A stretch of 64,000 nucleotides of DNA from the NCBI GenBank assembly GCA_019426215.1, contig CM033406.1, forward strand, positions 6,649,001-6,713,000. Direction: 5' to 3'. How positions within the stretch are numbered: the stretch's first letter is position 1; each line of letters opens with the position of its first letter. The notes beneath the pieces are model-generated. The model did no database searches, was not told the origin of the DNA, and worked only from the letters and a program-made list of their open reading frames with translations. Source of the stretch: Buddleja alternifolia (lineage: Eukaryota > Streptophyta > Magnoliopsida > Lamiales > Scrophulariaceae). The position numbers and the translations under genes are program-made. Of this stretch, positions 53,890-64,000 are shown piece after piece.

Positions 53890-55731
53890 CTTGAGATATT
53901 TAGCGTAACTCGGCATTTGCAACAAAGCATCTACAAGAGGAATGTTAATACGCAATTGTTTAAATATATCAAGAAACTTGGCAAATTGCTTATCTAACTT
54001 TCCTTTTTGTAATGCAAGTGGAAATGGAGGTCTTGGTTTGGGCACGGAGGGTTCGGTAGAGGAATGTCCCGAAACAGGGGATGAGGTCTCGGTGTTCTTT
54101 CCGGAGTTGGATGTTGCCTTAGTTTTATCCAAATGTTCTGGTGTATCATCCATTTTCTCTCCCAATTTTGGATCAACGAGGTTCTTTCCGCTACGAAGTG
54201 AAACTGCTTGAACTTGTTCCTTTGGATTTTTCTCGGTATCACTTGGTAACGTGCCTTGGGTTCGTCCGGAAAGCATGTTGGCAATTTGCCCAATTTGAGT
54301 TTCTAAGTTTTTTAGTGCAATTTCTTGATTTTTTAAGCTTGCTTCTTGTTTCTTGGACATCATTTCTTGATATTGAAACTTTTGTGTTGCCTCCATCATG
54401 AACTTTTGCCACACATCTTCCATATTATTCTTTTTCTCGCTTTGTTGTGGTTGTTGGAGCCCCCCTTGCCTTTGAAATGGAGGTTGTTGGAAACCTCCTT
54501 GGTTTTGCTGAAAACCTGGTGGTGGTGGTTTCGCCATATTCGAATTTTGGCTCCATGAGAAATTGGGATGATTCCTCCATCCCGGATTAAAAGAATTCGA
54601 GTAGGGATTATTCTGTTGACGACTTGCATTTCCCATGAAGTTAGCACTTTCAACCGAGTTAGATGTCCCACACACATCTCCTTGTAAGCACTCAAAGTTT
54701 GTGTGATCACCTCCACAATTTTCACAAGTGGATTTAACTTGATTTACCGTACCTTGCATGAGTCCGAAGGAATCCAATATTTTGTTTAGGGCCTCCAATT
54801 GAACAGCTACTGTGGAGCTATTCCCAATTTCATACAAGCCGGCGGGCTTCTTGGGCAACGTGATTCGTTCGGTTGGCCATTGATAGTTTTGCTCGGCCAT
54901 GAGCTCAATTAATGCCCAAGCTTCCTCAGGTGATTTGTTCATGATAGTACCTCCCGCGGCGGCATCTAAATTCGTACGGAGATTCGGTCCCAAACCCAAA
55001 TAGAAAGTTTGAACAAGTGTGGGCACGGCTAACCCATGGTGTGGGCATTTCCTCAAAAGTTCCTTAAAACGCTCCCATGCCTCATAAAGTGATTCCCCCT
55101 CATATTGACGAAAACTGGTGATTTCATTTTTCATTGCGGCCGTCTTACCCGGTGGAAAATACTTAGACAAAAATTTATCCACCATTTGTTCCCAAGTACG
55201 GATAGAGGCGGTTGGCAAAGAGTTGAACCACTGTTTAGCCTTGTCTTTGAGAGAGAATGGAAATAACCGTAAGCGTATGGCGTCGTCGGTGACTCCATTG
55301 TTCTTGAAAGTATGGATAATCTCTGAGAATGTGGCTATATGAGCGTGTGGATCATCATGTTGTAAACCGGAGAATTGAACCTGGTTTCCTATCATTTGGA
55401 TATACCCCGGCAGGATTTGAAAAGTGTTAGCCTCTACCGGTGGTAAAACGATTGGCCCTGCGGCTCCTTGGATGTTTGGCATCATATAATCCCTCAAAGG
55501 GCGTTGCGGAGGCGCCTCTGGTTGGTTTTGATGAACGCGAAGATTTGCAAGCTCCCGACGAACCGCTTCTTCTAAGATAGCGGGATCTATGTGAATAGGA
55601 GGAGGATTCAGATTTGGATCCATTGTGGCTTGATAATGTTGAGCCTCTCTTTGTAGTCTTACCCCTCGAGTAAACATTCGTTCAATTTCAGGGTCCAACT
55701 CCGCTAGTCCCACTCGACTAGTACGGGTCAT
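53890..55731 (-). CDS. gag: gag of element B, cut at its C-terminus by element C
   Basis: 614 codons from the ATG at 55731 to the insertion point; the frame then runs a short way into the LTR of C. N-terminal MTRTSR, the retrotransposon gag (capsid) domain about residues 110-270 with LFPFSLKDKAKQWFNSLP, a CX2CX4HX4C zinc knuckle at residues 336-348 (CENCGGDHTNFEC), a Gln/Pro/Gly-rich stretch, then a coiled coil (about 425-475). No stop or frameshift. The protein coats the genomic RNA. The rest of gag-protease continues below 47866. Confidence 0.9.
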
Positions 55732-55842
55732 GCACTAACCGAGATCAACCTTGCACAAAGAAAGACACACAATTTAAAAATAAAAGAAATGATCTAAGCT
55801 CAGAAAGAATAAGGGAATCTCAATATTAGATAAAAATAGTTG

Positions 55843-55860
55843 TCCCCGGCAACGGCGCCA
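55843..55860 (-). other. primer-binding site of element B, tRNA-Asp
   Basis: Same 18-bp match as in A and C; six bases from the 5' LTR start at 55867. Confidence 0.88.
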
Positions 55861-55866
55861 AAAACT

Positions 55867-57109
55867 TGACACGACAAATTCCTAGCAAGAGAACTAGGTC
55901 GCGTAAGTAGTAAAGTGGATTTCTAAATCCGGGGTTATCGTATCCGCAGGGACAACTACAATCTAAGTACCAAGACTACTATATTACTCAATTCTAAGTT
56001 AAATCGGTCGATAGAAAGGTTGATTAACTAATTAATAAATACTAGAAAATAAACTAAGGCAACGTCACACCAAATAAAGGGAGGAAACAATAAAGAGAAG
56101 CGATCAAGGCACATGGTTCAACCGATTATGCATTTAGATTGTGATTTAGGTTCTATTGGATTATTAGATTGATTTAGCTAAGGCGAAATTCCCTAACGTA
56201 CGTACTACCCAATCTCTTCGCATAGCAACCCTACCCTTGGTAACGATTTCCTATATATCTCTATATGAAAACCCGATTAACGAGGATGCATTTAAGGTCT
56301 AGGAATTCCCCACGTGAATGGAAACCCACCTAAAGAAACCGAGTCTATCTCTAGTCGGTTTAACTATAGGGTATTCAATGTTTATATCTTCCCTAGGTTA
56401 TTATCTCTCGATTTCTAACCTAGGCATTTTATCAAACACTTGGTGATCAAGCAAATGTAGCATTGAGATCAAATATTGAATACATAGCTAAAACCAAAAT
56501 TAATCCAATAAACACCAACAAATCAACAATCAAAATAACATAAACGGCCTATCCATGGCCTCAATCAAACAAGTTTAGCTCATATTCATGTCAAAAGTGC
56601 AAATATAAATCATACAAGTCATAGGAGATTTGAACAAATTCAAGAAACAAATATGTAAAAACTCCCTAATTCTTGTAGAGATGTGGATTCCTTGTTGAAT
56701 TCTCCATGTTTTGACCTTTAATCTTCTCTTCTAAGCTCTCCCTCTCTCTATTTTCGTGTGGTTGCTGATATCCAAGGTGAGTTAGGGTAAAAAATGGCTA
56801 AAAGAGGTATTTATAGGCCAACACTGCCGCCTCGAACGCAGCGGCGTTCGCTTGTTGAACGCCGCGGCGTTGGCTACTGCTTGTGAACGCCGCGGAGTTC
56901 GCTTGTTGAACGCCGCGGCGTTGCCTTGAAAAGTTTCAAAAATTGTTTCATTTTGCCTTCGGTTCTTGCTCTTTCCTCCGGCTGTTAACCCAATCTAAAA
57001 AGTCAAAGCAAACCGGGTTCAAAGCATCATATGTGATCAAATTATTAAAGAAACAATCAAAATCAAGTTGATAAAAGGGGTAAAACTTGTGTAAAAATAA
57101 CATATATCA
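55867..57109 (-). repeat. 5' LTR of element B
   Basis: 1243 bp; TATA on the minus strand at 56815-56808 and a four-unit palindromic array at 56835-56922. Followed by the target duplication GGCCA. Confidence 0.92.
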
Positions 57110-57536
57110 GGCCATGGGCAAAAAATATAGTACCAACCCATTAGAATATGTATTAAACCCAATGAATATGTATTTCATATTCATTGGCCCCAACTATTAT
57201 TATTATAGCCTCCCTGACAAAATGGGCTTAATTTGTAATGGGCCTCTATCCAGGGGGACTCATCTATAATATTATATGCGGACGTGGCATGCGGGAGATG
57301 CCCCAGCTTAAACCGGGGGTAGTTTAATTACCATTGTACCCCTAGACATTTTTGGTGTACATCATTGACAATTTGATTGGCTTTAAAGATGTTAGAACCT
57401 TTGTAATTGATGAAGAATCCTCTTGGTTGCAACACTTCGACTTGGCTAAGCGGAGAATTGAATTTTCTAGCTTGTAGCTTAGACTTATGTATGTATGTAT
57501 GTATTGTATGTGTATCCATAAGTCTTCTTGACATCT

Positions 57537-57563
57537 CCCCCCCCCCCCCCCCCCCCCCCCCCC
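57537..57563 (+). repeat. homopolymer run of 27 C
   Basis: Uninterrupted C27 (G27 on the minus strand), between ACATCT and GATTTAT. The true length is likely uncertain in the assembly. It could form G-quadruplex or i-motif structures. Confidence 0.85.
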
Positions 57564-58172
57564 GATTTATAGATGTTTGAGTAGGAGATTCTTAGAATTT
57601 TGGACTTCTCTAACATATCTCTTAAGAATCTTTTAAAAGAAATAATATCAGATTTATATAGATTTGGTTGACACATATTTGAATGTGCCACGTGTCATCA
57701 TCCGATTAGTCACTAATTTGTTGGACTAGAAAGCTTGATTTGTTTGGATGGGACACCTTGATTTGAAACTTGGCAATATTTGATTTGTCAATAAAATATA
57801 CACTAAATTATCAATTAAAATTAATAATTTTATTTATGGAATTAAATTTGATAAAATCCACAAAATAAAATAATAATTAAAAATGGATAATAAATGCTAT
57901 ATTTTACACATGTCATCTTCTAGTTGAACAAAAATTAACTCGTCTACAACTATATTTATTGATTTGTAAACATGTAAAGGTTTATAGTGCATGTTTGGGA
58001 TATCTATAATTTCGATTCCGATTCCGATTTTAGAGAAACCATGAAAATTTATAGAAATAATTAATAATTTTAAATGAAACTTTGGATATCTTTAATTAAT
58101 ATAATTATATATTTTTGATTAATAATATTGTGTGTATGATGTATATATAATGAGTAAAATCTATGGGGAAAT

Positions 58173-58310
58173 AGGGGTGTACGCGGTGCGGTTGAGCGGT
58201 TTTTTTCTATTTTTTCAACCCGACCTGATTTTTTGCAGTCTTGAAGTCTTTAACACAAGTCCAACCCGATAAACACCTAAACCGCACTATTGGATTGTGG
58301 CAGTTTTTGT
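58173..58310 (+). mobile_element. possible hAT-type transposon end
   Basis: TAGGGGTGTACGCGGTGCGG resembles the TAGGGGTGT-type terminal repeats of plant hAT elements and related MITEs. No matching inverted end or 8-bp target duplication was found downstream, so at most this is a fragment. Confidence 0.3.
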
Positions 58311-59332
58311 AGTTTGATACTCCTCTTTCTTTTTTACTTAAGTTATTCATTAAGTGTCAAATTTAATGTGTATTATATAAACTTCCTTGTATATTTACTA
58401 TACATTCATCCACGATTATATTTTATAGATTTTACATTGTAAAACATAATTGAAATATGTCAAATATAACTTAAAAAAGTATTACTTATTACAAAAAAAA
58501 AAATCCAACGTGTACGAGTTTAAATCATTGTTAATGAATAAACTTGATTCAAAATATTTTGTATCATAAGTTTATTGTTCTTCGAAATCACACATTGCTA
58601 AAGAATCAAAAGGATTCATGACTATAAAATTACAAGTCTTTCGAGCAAATCTTAGTTTATTGTAAATTTGAACTCTTAAATTATTAGTTATACGGCATTG
58701 AAAAACAAATCTAACAATATACATATTAAGTATTTATATGAAAAATTATAAATTGCATTCTTTCCTTTTCACAAAAACATCATATTCTTTTTCTAAGAAA
58801 TGTCAATTTAATTTCAATTTTTTTTCTTTTTGGCAAGCTTATCATCATACTTCACTTGAAAATTAATCTGAAAAGAAAATCAAGTTTTTTTATTAACAGG
58901 ACAATCAATTTCATAATAAATACAATATTCATAAAAACTTTCGTGCAATAATTAAAAGGATAACATAAACTTTATGGAGATCAATTTTCATACGTTGGTT
59001 TCTATCCTCCAATAAAATTTATTTTTATGTGAAATATCATCACGTTTTATCAAAGATAATTTAGTTCAACTTTTAGATTGGTAATTCGTACCATATTCGA
59101 TAAATGCATACTTACTATAATATAGTACAAATATATTTGAGCAAATAAGAAATCATATATTATTTTAAAATAAGGAGTATTACATAATAGTGACTAATAA
59201 ATTAACACTATATAGATAAGTACATATGAAATATATACCATTGCGGTTGGATGTGTCTTTACGGTCCATAAAAATTTAAAAGCGAACATGATTGCAAAAA
59301 TGTGGTATTTTCAGACTTAACCCAAAATCGAC

Positions 59333-59858
59333 TGATGTGGGTCAATATCATCCATTGGGCCAAGCTAATAAGCCCAAAGAATATTATGTATTTTTTCTAA
59401 TTTATTATAATATTTCGGCCCATGTATTTATATTTTGGCCTCATCCAATTAGCAAGAGTAGAGCCCAAGTCGGAGCCCTAAAAGGAAGGGGATCAATCAA
59501 GAGACAATATCCAATCAAATATCAATCAAAGAAAATCGGTCAAACACTTACCAAAGCAAGAAGAGTTGGCATGCTAAATATCGAGCTGATCAGACGCGTT
59601 TTCATGACGATTTTAGGACACCCGAAGCTTCCAGAAATAGCTCCAACCACTATAAATAGAGCTGGAAGGAAATCAGCAGGATTCAACTTACGATACTTGT
59701 ATAGAAGCCATCTAGCTTGTATAAATATCTAACATTGATGATCAATGAAACAACTTTACACTTTTATGCATTTCACTCTTTATTACTTTATTGCTTTTAT
59801 ACTCAATTTCTCGCAATAATAATATATAAATTTATTGGTGTAAATCTCACGTGCATCA
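59333..59858 (+). repeat. 5' LTR of element D (526 bp)
   Basis: TGATGTGGG ... GTGCATCA with TGATG/CATCA ends; the 3' end is fixed by the primer site two bases on. TATAAATA at 59651-59658. The 5' end could instead be TGTGG at 59301. Confidence 0.65.
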
Positions 59859-59860
59859 CT

Positions 59861-59877
59861 TGGCGCCGTCTGTGGAA
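59861..59877 (+). other. primer-binding site of element D
   Basis: TGGCGCCGTCTGTGGAA, the form commonly found after LTRs of Tat-type elements. I do not assign the tRNA with confidence. Confidence 0.7.
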
Positions 59878-59970
59878 AATTGAGCTTCAAGGCACGACGT
59901 AACATTTTCGTATTTTTTCACAATTTTTTTTTCTTTTCACAAGCTATCAGCAGGTCACAATATCAAGAAA

Positions 59971-60636
59971 ATGGATGAAATTATGGAGGTTGTGGGGAGC
60001 AAGGAGGCGTTACTCCCGGCGAGTGGAGGTAACAACGCTCTTGAAACTCCAACTCTCTTAGCTAGGTGTTTAATTGGTGAATTACAGCAGACCCCCATAG
60101 CACGTGGGGGTGGAGTCCCGATTGGCGAGGTTGCAATTTTTCCATCACTTGGAACGCAAGCTATAGGGATGGAAAACTCCCTGCAAATTGCGCCATCTTA
60201 TCAGCTAACTAAGGAACAATTGCAGGAACTAATTGACACAGTCATCCAGGCTACGAAGAAAAGCCCGGATCAGCATTGTCCGGGTAGGATGGGAGGAAGT
60301 CTGGTACAGCAAGTACCCAGAAATGCTAATACTCATATCGATCTGGAGTTCACTCCTGAAAATGACTCTGCAAAATGAGCAGGGATGATGGAATTTGCTG
60401 AACAGGTGAACATACGTGGAGAAGGGGAACCCCCTAAGAAATATCCTGCGCAGGAAGGTCGCCAGATATGGCGCACTGAATTTCAGGAGGAGGGAATCCA
60501 GGAAAGCAGGATCCCACCCCACACAGCACATCGGGAAAAATTCCAAGGAGAAATGTTCCTCCCTAGGCAGGAGGACAAATATGATATAAAAAAATGGGGC
60601 CCTCGCCCAAGACAGGAAAGAAAAAAGGATCGATGA
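59971..60636 (+). pseudogene. N-terminal ORF of element D
   Basis: A frame from ATG 59971 interrupted once by TGA (60376-60378) and ending at 60636. The first half has a short helix (LTKEQLQELIDTVIQA); the second is rich in Lys, Glu, Arg and Gln. It occupies the place of the gag N-terminal region in Tat elements. No domain recognised. Confidence 0.55.
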
Positions 60637-60697
60637 GGAGGTTAACAGCTAAGAATCAATTCGTTCCTCAGGAGAAAATCCCGGGGGACGCGCAAAA

Positions 60698-61848
60698 ATG
60701 AAGGAAATAACAAATCAATGGGATCTCATGGTAAGAAGGATGGAGGAAATGGAAAAGAAGATAGCTGGAGGAAAAGTACGTGCAGATCGAGGAATCCCGT
60801 TTACTAATTCCATAATGCAAGAGAAATTGCCACGAGATTTCAGAATCTATTCTATGATGGCCTACGATGGCACATAGGACCCTGAGGATCACTTGTACAC
60901 TTTCAGGAATTACGCTTTGTTACACAGATATTCGGACACCATGAAATGTCGGGTGTTCCTAACAACCTTGTCTAAGTCAGCACAATTATGTTTCAACCAG
61001 CTACCTGAAGGATCTATTGGATCCTTCCTGGAATTCAGGACGAAATTTCTCCACCAATTTGCTAGCATTAAAAGGCATGAGAAAACCCCACTGAGCCTCT
61101 TTAACATAAAGCAGAAAGGTGATGAAACTTTGCGATCTTATGTGAAAGATTTAATGCCGCTACTCTGGACATGCCCTCAACTACGGCCGACCTAAAAACA
61201 AGATCATTCATGCAGGGCTTGCGTGAGGGAGATTTGTTCAAATCACTAACTAAAAAACCAACTTGAAATTTTGACGAATTGCTTAGTCGTGCAGACAAAT
61301 ATGTCAACATGGAGGACGCCCATGAGAGCAGAAATGAAAAAGGAGCGAAGAGAAGGAGAAAGTCAGGGAAATCCTAAGCATAGGGGAGTAAGGAGATGGC
61401 AATCTCAAGGACCTATGACTGGAGGGCGAGAGTCATTCAGACCTCCCTTTCCAGCACCAAGAAGCTTAATGCAGCAATTGATGGAGGTGGAGAACAAAGC
61501 CTAATACAATGGCCAACTAGATCAGAAAGTAACTCTCAAAACGCAGCAAATAAACCCTACTGCCGATATCATCGAGAAACCGGTCACCATACGGATGATT
61601 GTAGAGCATTAGCTCTGGAGCTGGAACGTTTAAATAAAGCAGGAAACTTGAAAGAATTCTTGATAAATAATAATACAACAGAAAGTAGCAACAATAATGG
61701 ACCTTCATTTAGGGGAAGAGGAGCACCTTGGTATCCAGGACGAGGCAGTGGAAGAGCTTCAGGAAGAGGATCAGGAAGAGAGGGACCAGGAAATCAAGGA
61801 CACTTCCCACAACCCATAGGAGCCAGCCCACTTAGAGAACAAAAATAA
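60698..61848 (+). pseudogene. gag: gag of element D
   Basis: Starts MKEITNQW at 60698; stop TAG at 60875. The gag core follows (FRNYALLHRY, LCFNQLPEGSI, FASIKRHEKT; 60893-61150), then a frame change near 61155 and the LREGD..KSLTKKP region in another frame. It ends with a Tat-type finger C-X2-H-X4-GH-X4-C (about 61558-61605) and an Arg-Gly-rich tail (about 61705-61800). Non-functional. Confidence 0.8.
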
Positions 61849-61887
61849 CACAAAAATTCCCACTAACATAGATGGAAATAATCCCCT

Positions 61888-62518
61888 ATCAACAATTCAT
61901 ATGATATCGGGAGGCCCAGAATTAGGAAGAGCTTTAGGACGAAACGTACGACAGGCAGAGAACGTTCCTGCTTTCTTTCTGAATGTTAGCCAGGATCGTC
62001 CTCAGGAAGAAATTTGCTTTGGAGTGGAGGACACCTAAGCTATCCAGACACCGCATAATGATTCCCTGGTCATCACCATCCCTATAGCTAATTATAACAT
62101 GCAAAGAGTGTTCATCGACAGTGGAAGTTCTGTTGATATCCTTTTTTACCAAGGATTTCAGCGGATAACTTTTAGGGATGCCAAATTGGAGGCCGCAAAC
62201 ACCCTGCTATATGGTTTTGTAGGAGAATTGATTTTGCCTATAGGGAAAATCACATTGCCTATGTCACTAGGTCAGGCACCCAATCGGGTAACTAAGCTGG
62301 TGAAATTCTTGGTGGTAGACACTCCCTCAGCCTATAATGTCATTTTAGGAAGACCCGCTCTAATACTAATTGGAACTGTGATATCCATCCCCTACATGAA
62401 GATCAAATTTTCTACACCCCAGGGAGTAGGAGAGGTTGCAGGAGATCAAGATGGAGCACGAAAATGCTATTTGACGTCACTGAAAAAAGAAAATAGAGCA
62501 ATGGAGGATAAAAAGTGA
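61888..62518 (+). pseudogene. protease of element D
   Basis: MISGGPELGRA start (about 61900), a stop near 62037, then the aspartic protease with FIDSGSS (about 62113-62130) and NVILGRP (about 62337). Stop at 62516-62518. A stop before the active site separates the two parts. Confidence 0.8.
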
Positions 62519-62587
62519 AAACTGGAAAAAGGAGAAAGGGAGGCAGAAAAAAGGATATTTGCGCATGTAAAGCCCATAGGGGAACTC

Positions 62588-64000
62588 ATGAGTGTCAAAA
62601 TTATACCGGGAGATGCCTCAAGAACAGTAAGGATTGGGTCTCACCTAGAAGAGGACCTGAAAGAAAGGCTCATAAAATTACTGCGAGATTATGTCGAGGC
62701 TTTTTCCTGGTCAACAAGCGACTTAACAGGAATTTATCCCACTATAATCAAGCGCCACCTCAATGTTTACCCGGATGCACAGCCCGTCATTCAAAAAAAG
62801 CCTCATTTCGGATCGGAAAAGCATGCAGTCATCAAGGGGGAATTAGATAAATTAATAAAAGTAGGACACATCGAGGAGATACAATTTCTAGAATGGGTCT
62901 CCAACGTAGTGTGGGTACCTAAAGGTGGATCCAAGTGGAAGATGTGCATCGATTTTCGAGATCTCAACCTGGCTTGCCCAAAGGACCACTACCCTTTGCC
63001 CAGGATCGATCAGCTAGTTGACCCAACAACAGGATTCGAGCTGCTCAGTACAATGGATGCTCAGAACGGATATCACCAGATTCCCCTAGACATAGATGAT
63101 AGGGAAGAAGGTTAGCTTCATCACTTCATTTAGCACCTACTGCTATGTAGTCATGCCATTCGGGTTCAAAAATGCAAGAGCGACATACCAGAGACTAGTG
63201 AATATGATGTTTAGGGACCAAATAAGCAAAGACCTAGAAGTTTATGTGGACGACATGGTCGTAAAAAGCAAGCTGACGAATACCCATGTGGAGGATTTAC
63301 AACAAACATTAGAGACATTGAAAAAAAATATAAAATGAAGCTAAATCCAGCTAAGTGTACGGTTGGAATCAAAGGCGGGAGATTTCTTGGATACATGGTT
63401 ATGGAGATGGGAATAGAAGTTAATCTAGAAAAAATCAAAGTTATCTAGGACATGGCTGAGCCCCAGGATGTCAACGAAGTACAAAAACTAACAGGACGAG
63501 TCATGGCACTCAACCGCTTCATCTCCAGGTCGGTAGAAAAGAGTCTGCCATTCTTTAAAGTGTTAAGGAAAGAAGAAGGATTCAAGTGGACAGAAGAGTG
63601 CCAGCAAGCTTTCAGGGAGCTAAAGGAGTACCTGAACCAGTTACCCTTGTTAACCAAGCCGGTAAAGGGAGAACCTTTAATATTGGACTTATCAGTTGCT
63701 AAAAAGCCATTAGCTCGATATTAGTCAGGGAAGAGGGCAGGACAGAGATGCCCGTCTACTATATCAGCAAGGTGCTTACCGATATTGAGTCCAGATATTC
63801 GGAGATTGAGAAATTTGCTCTGACACTCGGCATCACAACAAGGAGACTAAAGCCATATTTTCTATCACACAAAATCATTGTAAAATCCAGCCAGCCGCTG
63901 AAAACGGTGCTAGAAAAAGTGGGAAATTCAGGACGATTGGTAAAATGGGGTGGTGGAGTTAGGAGAATTCAAGATAGAATACTCAACTCGAATAGTGATA
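62588..64000 (+). pseudogene. RT and start of RNase H of element D
   Basis: RT N-terminus with CIDFRDLNLACPKD (about 62945) and FELLSTMDAQNGYHQI (about 63040); a frame change near 63105; VVMPFGFKNARATYQ and the catalytic YVDDMVV (about 63243); another change near 63330; a stop at 63446; the RT connection region (63452-63720). RNase H sequence recognisable near 63770 (YYISKVL-type) is in broken frames to the window end. Confidence 0.82.

Larger units (their letters stand above)
39221..57109 (-). mobile_element. element B: Athila-type gypsy element with env-like gene, host of element C
   Basis: Minus strand. 5' LTR 55867-57109, primer site, gag, [element C], protease, RT, RNase H, integrase, env-like ORF, polypurine tract, 3' LTR 39221-40491. 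The 5-bp target duplication GGCCA (39216-39220 and 57110-57114) is perfect. Without C it is about 11.9 kb. The two LTRs differ at about 20 positions plus one extra unit of a palindromic array. Three single-base frameshifts in protease/RT/integrase and the insertion of C make it dead, although its env-like ORF is intact. Confidence 0.93.
57115..59332. other. AT-rich intergenic DNA without a gene
   Basis: 2.2 kb with no supported ORF. Contains a short TATG repeat (about 57487-57507), a run of 27 C (57537-57563) and a possible hAT-type end near 58173. The rest is AT-rich and unrecognised; it may be degraded host intergenic sequence. Confidence 0.6.
59333..64000 (+). mobile_element. element D: Tat-type gypsy element, 5' part, runs off window
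   Basis: 5' LTR, primer site, an upstream ORF, gag with a Tat-type CCHC-like finger, protease, RT and the start of RNase H in the order expected for Ty3/gypsy. Many stops and frameshifts. Integrase, the polypurine tract and the 3' LTR lie beyond position 64000, so target duplications cannot be checked. Confidence 0.85.

Noticed and set aside
52267..55860. tRNA-Asp-like sequences TCCCCGGCAACGGCGCCA at 52267 and 55843
   Set aside because: Only the 3' 18 nt of the tRNA are present, at the position of primer-binding sites; no tRNA gene.
57328..57691. Minus-strand ORFs around the C27 run
   Set aside because: The polyglycine stretch comes from the homopolymer; no conserved domain and no splice or promoter context supports a host gene.
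59292..59732. 146-codon ORF over the LTR of element D
   Set aside because: It spans the LTR promoter and TATA box and has no recognisable domain; chance frame in LTR sequence.

Overview
This is plant nuclear DNA made almost entirely of LTR retrotransposons nested in one another. I found no host gene, tRNA, rRNA or CRISPR. The lineages present (a Sirevirus-type Ty1/copia, other copia elements, and Ty3/gypsy elements of the Athila and Tat types) and the AT-rich background fit a flowering plant, probably a eudicot; the species cannot be read from the sequence.

Layout. 1-1392: LTR of a Sirevirus-like element on the minus strand, cut by the window start, preceded on that strand by a piece of its env-like gene (1393-1880). 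1881-5990: minus-strand 3' part of another copia element. 6165-20165: a 14.0 kb Sirevirus-type element with two 1.5 kb LTRs, an initiator-Met primer site, a broken gag, an open pol ORF with an integrase deletion, and a long env-like gene that appears to carry two short introns. 20166-26964: rearranged LTRs and gag/pol scraps. 26965-28457 plus 36406-39074: a decayed copia pol and its 3' LTR, split by element A (28458-36400, TSD GGCTT), an Athila-type gypsy element that encodes gag and protease but no RT or integrase.

39221-57109 is element B (TSD GGCCA), an Athila-type element on the minus strand with gag, protease, RT, RNase H, integrase and an intact env-like ORF. It is interrupted between gag and protease by element C (47867-53884, TSD ATATC), a 6.0 kb relative whose only ORF is a 384-codon condensed remnant of gag/protease. 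57115-59332 is AT-rich intergenic DNA with a run of 27 C and one possible hAT-type end. 59333-64000 is the 5' part of element D, a decayed Tat-type gypsy element that leaves the window inside RNase H.

How the parts relate. A, B and C share an 18/18 primer-binding match to the 3' end of tRNA-Asp and a common 3' architecture. Each has a double hairpin close to the last coding stop. Each also has a module of about 7-8 bp stem, AGGA-type tetraloop and polypurine tract, present twice: once internally and once at the 3' LTR. The stems differ between A and B/C but stay paired. B also carries, ahead of its env-like gene, a copy of the palindromic array plus TATA layout seen in its own U3. These shared non-coding signals, and the survival of gag/pro-only and mini-ORF derivatives with almost identical LTRs, suggest a set of Athila elements in which reduced members move with proteins supplied by others. 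By-eye LTR differences (A 7/1938, C 9/1594, Sirevirus element about 20/1500, B about 20/1240) agree with C being younger than its host B.
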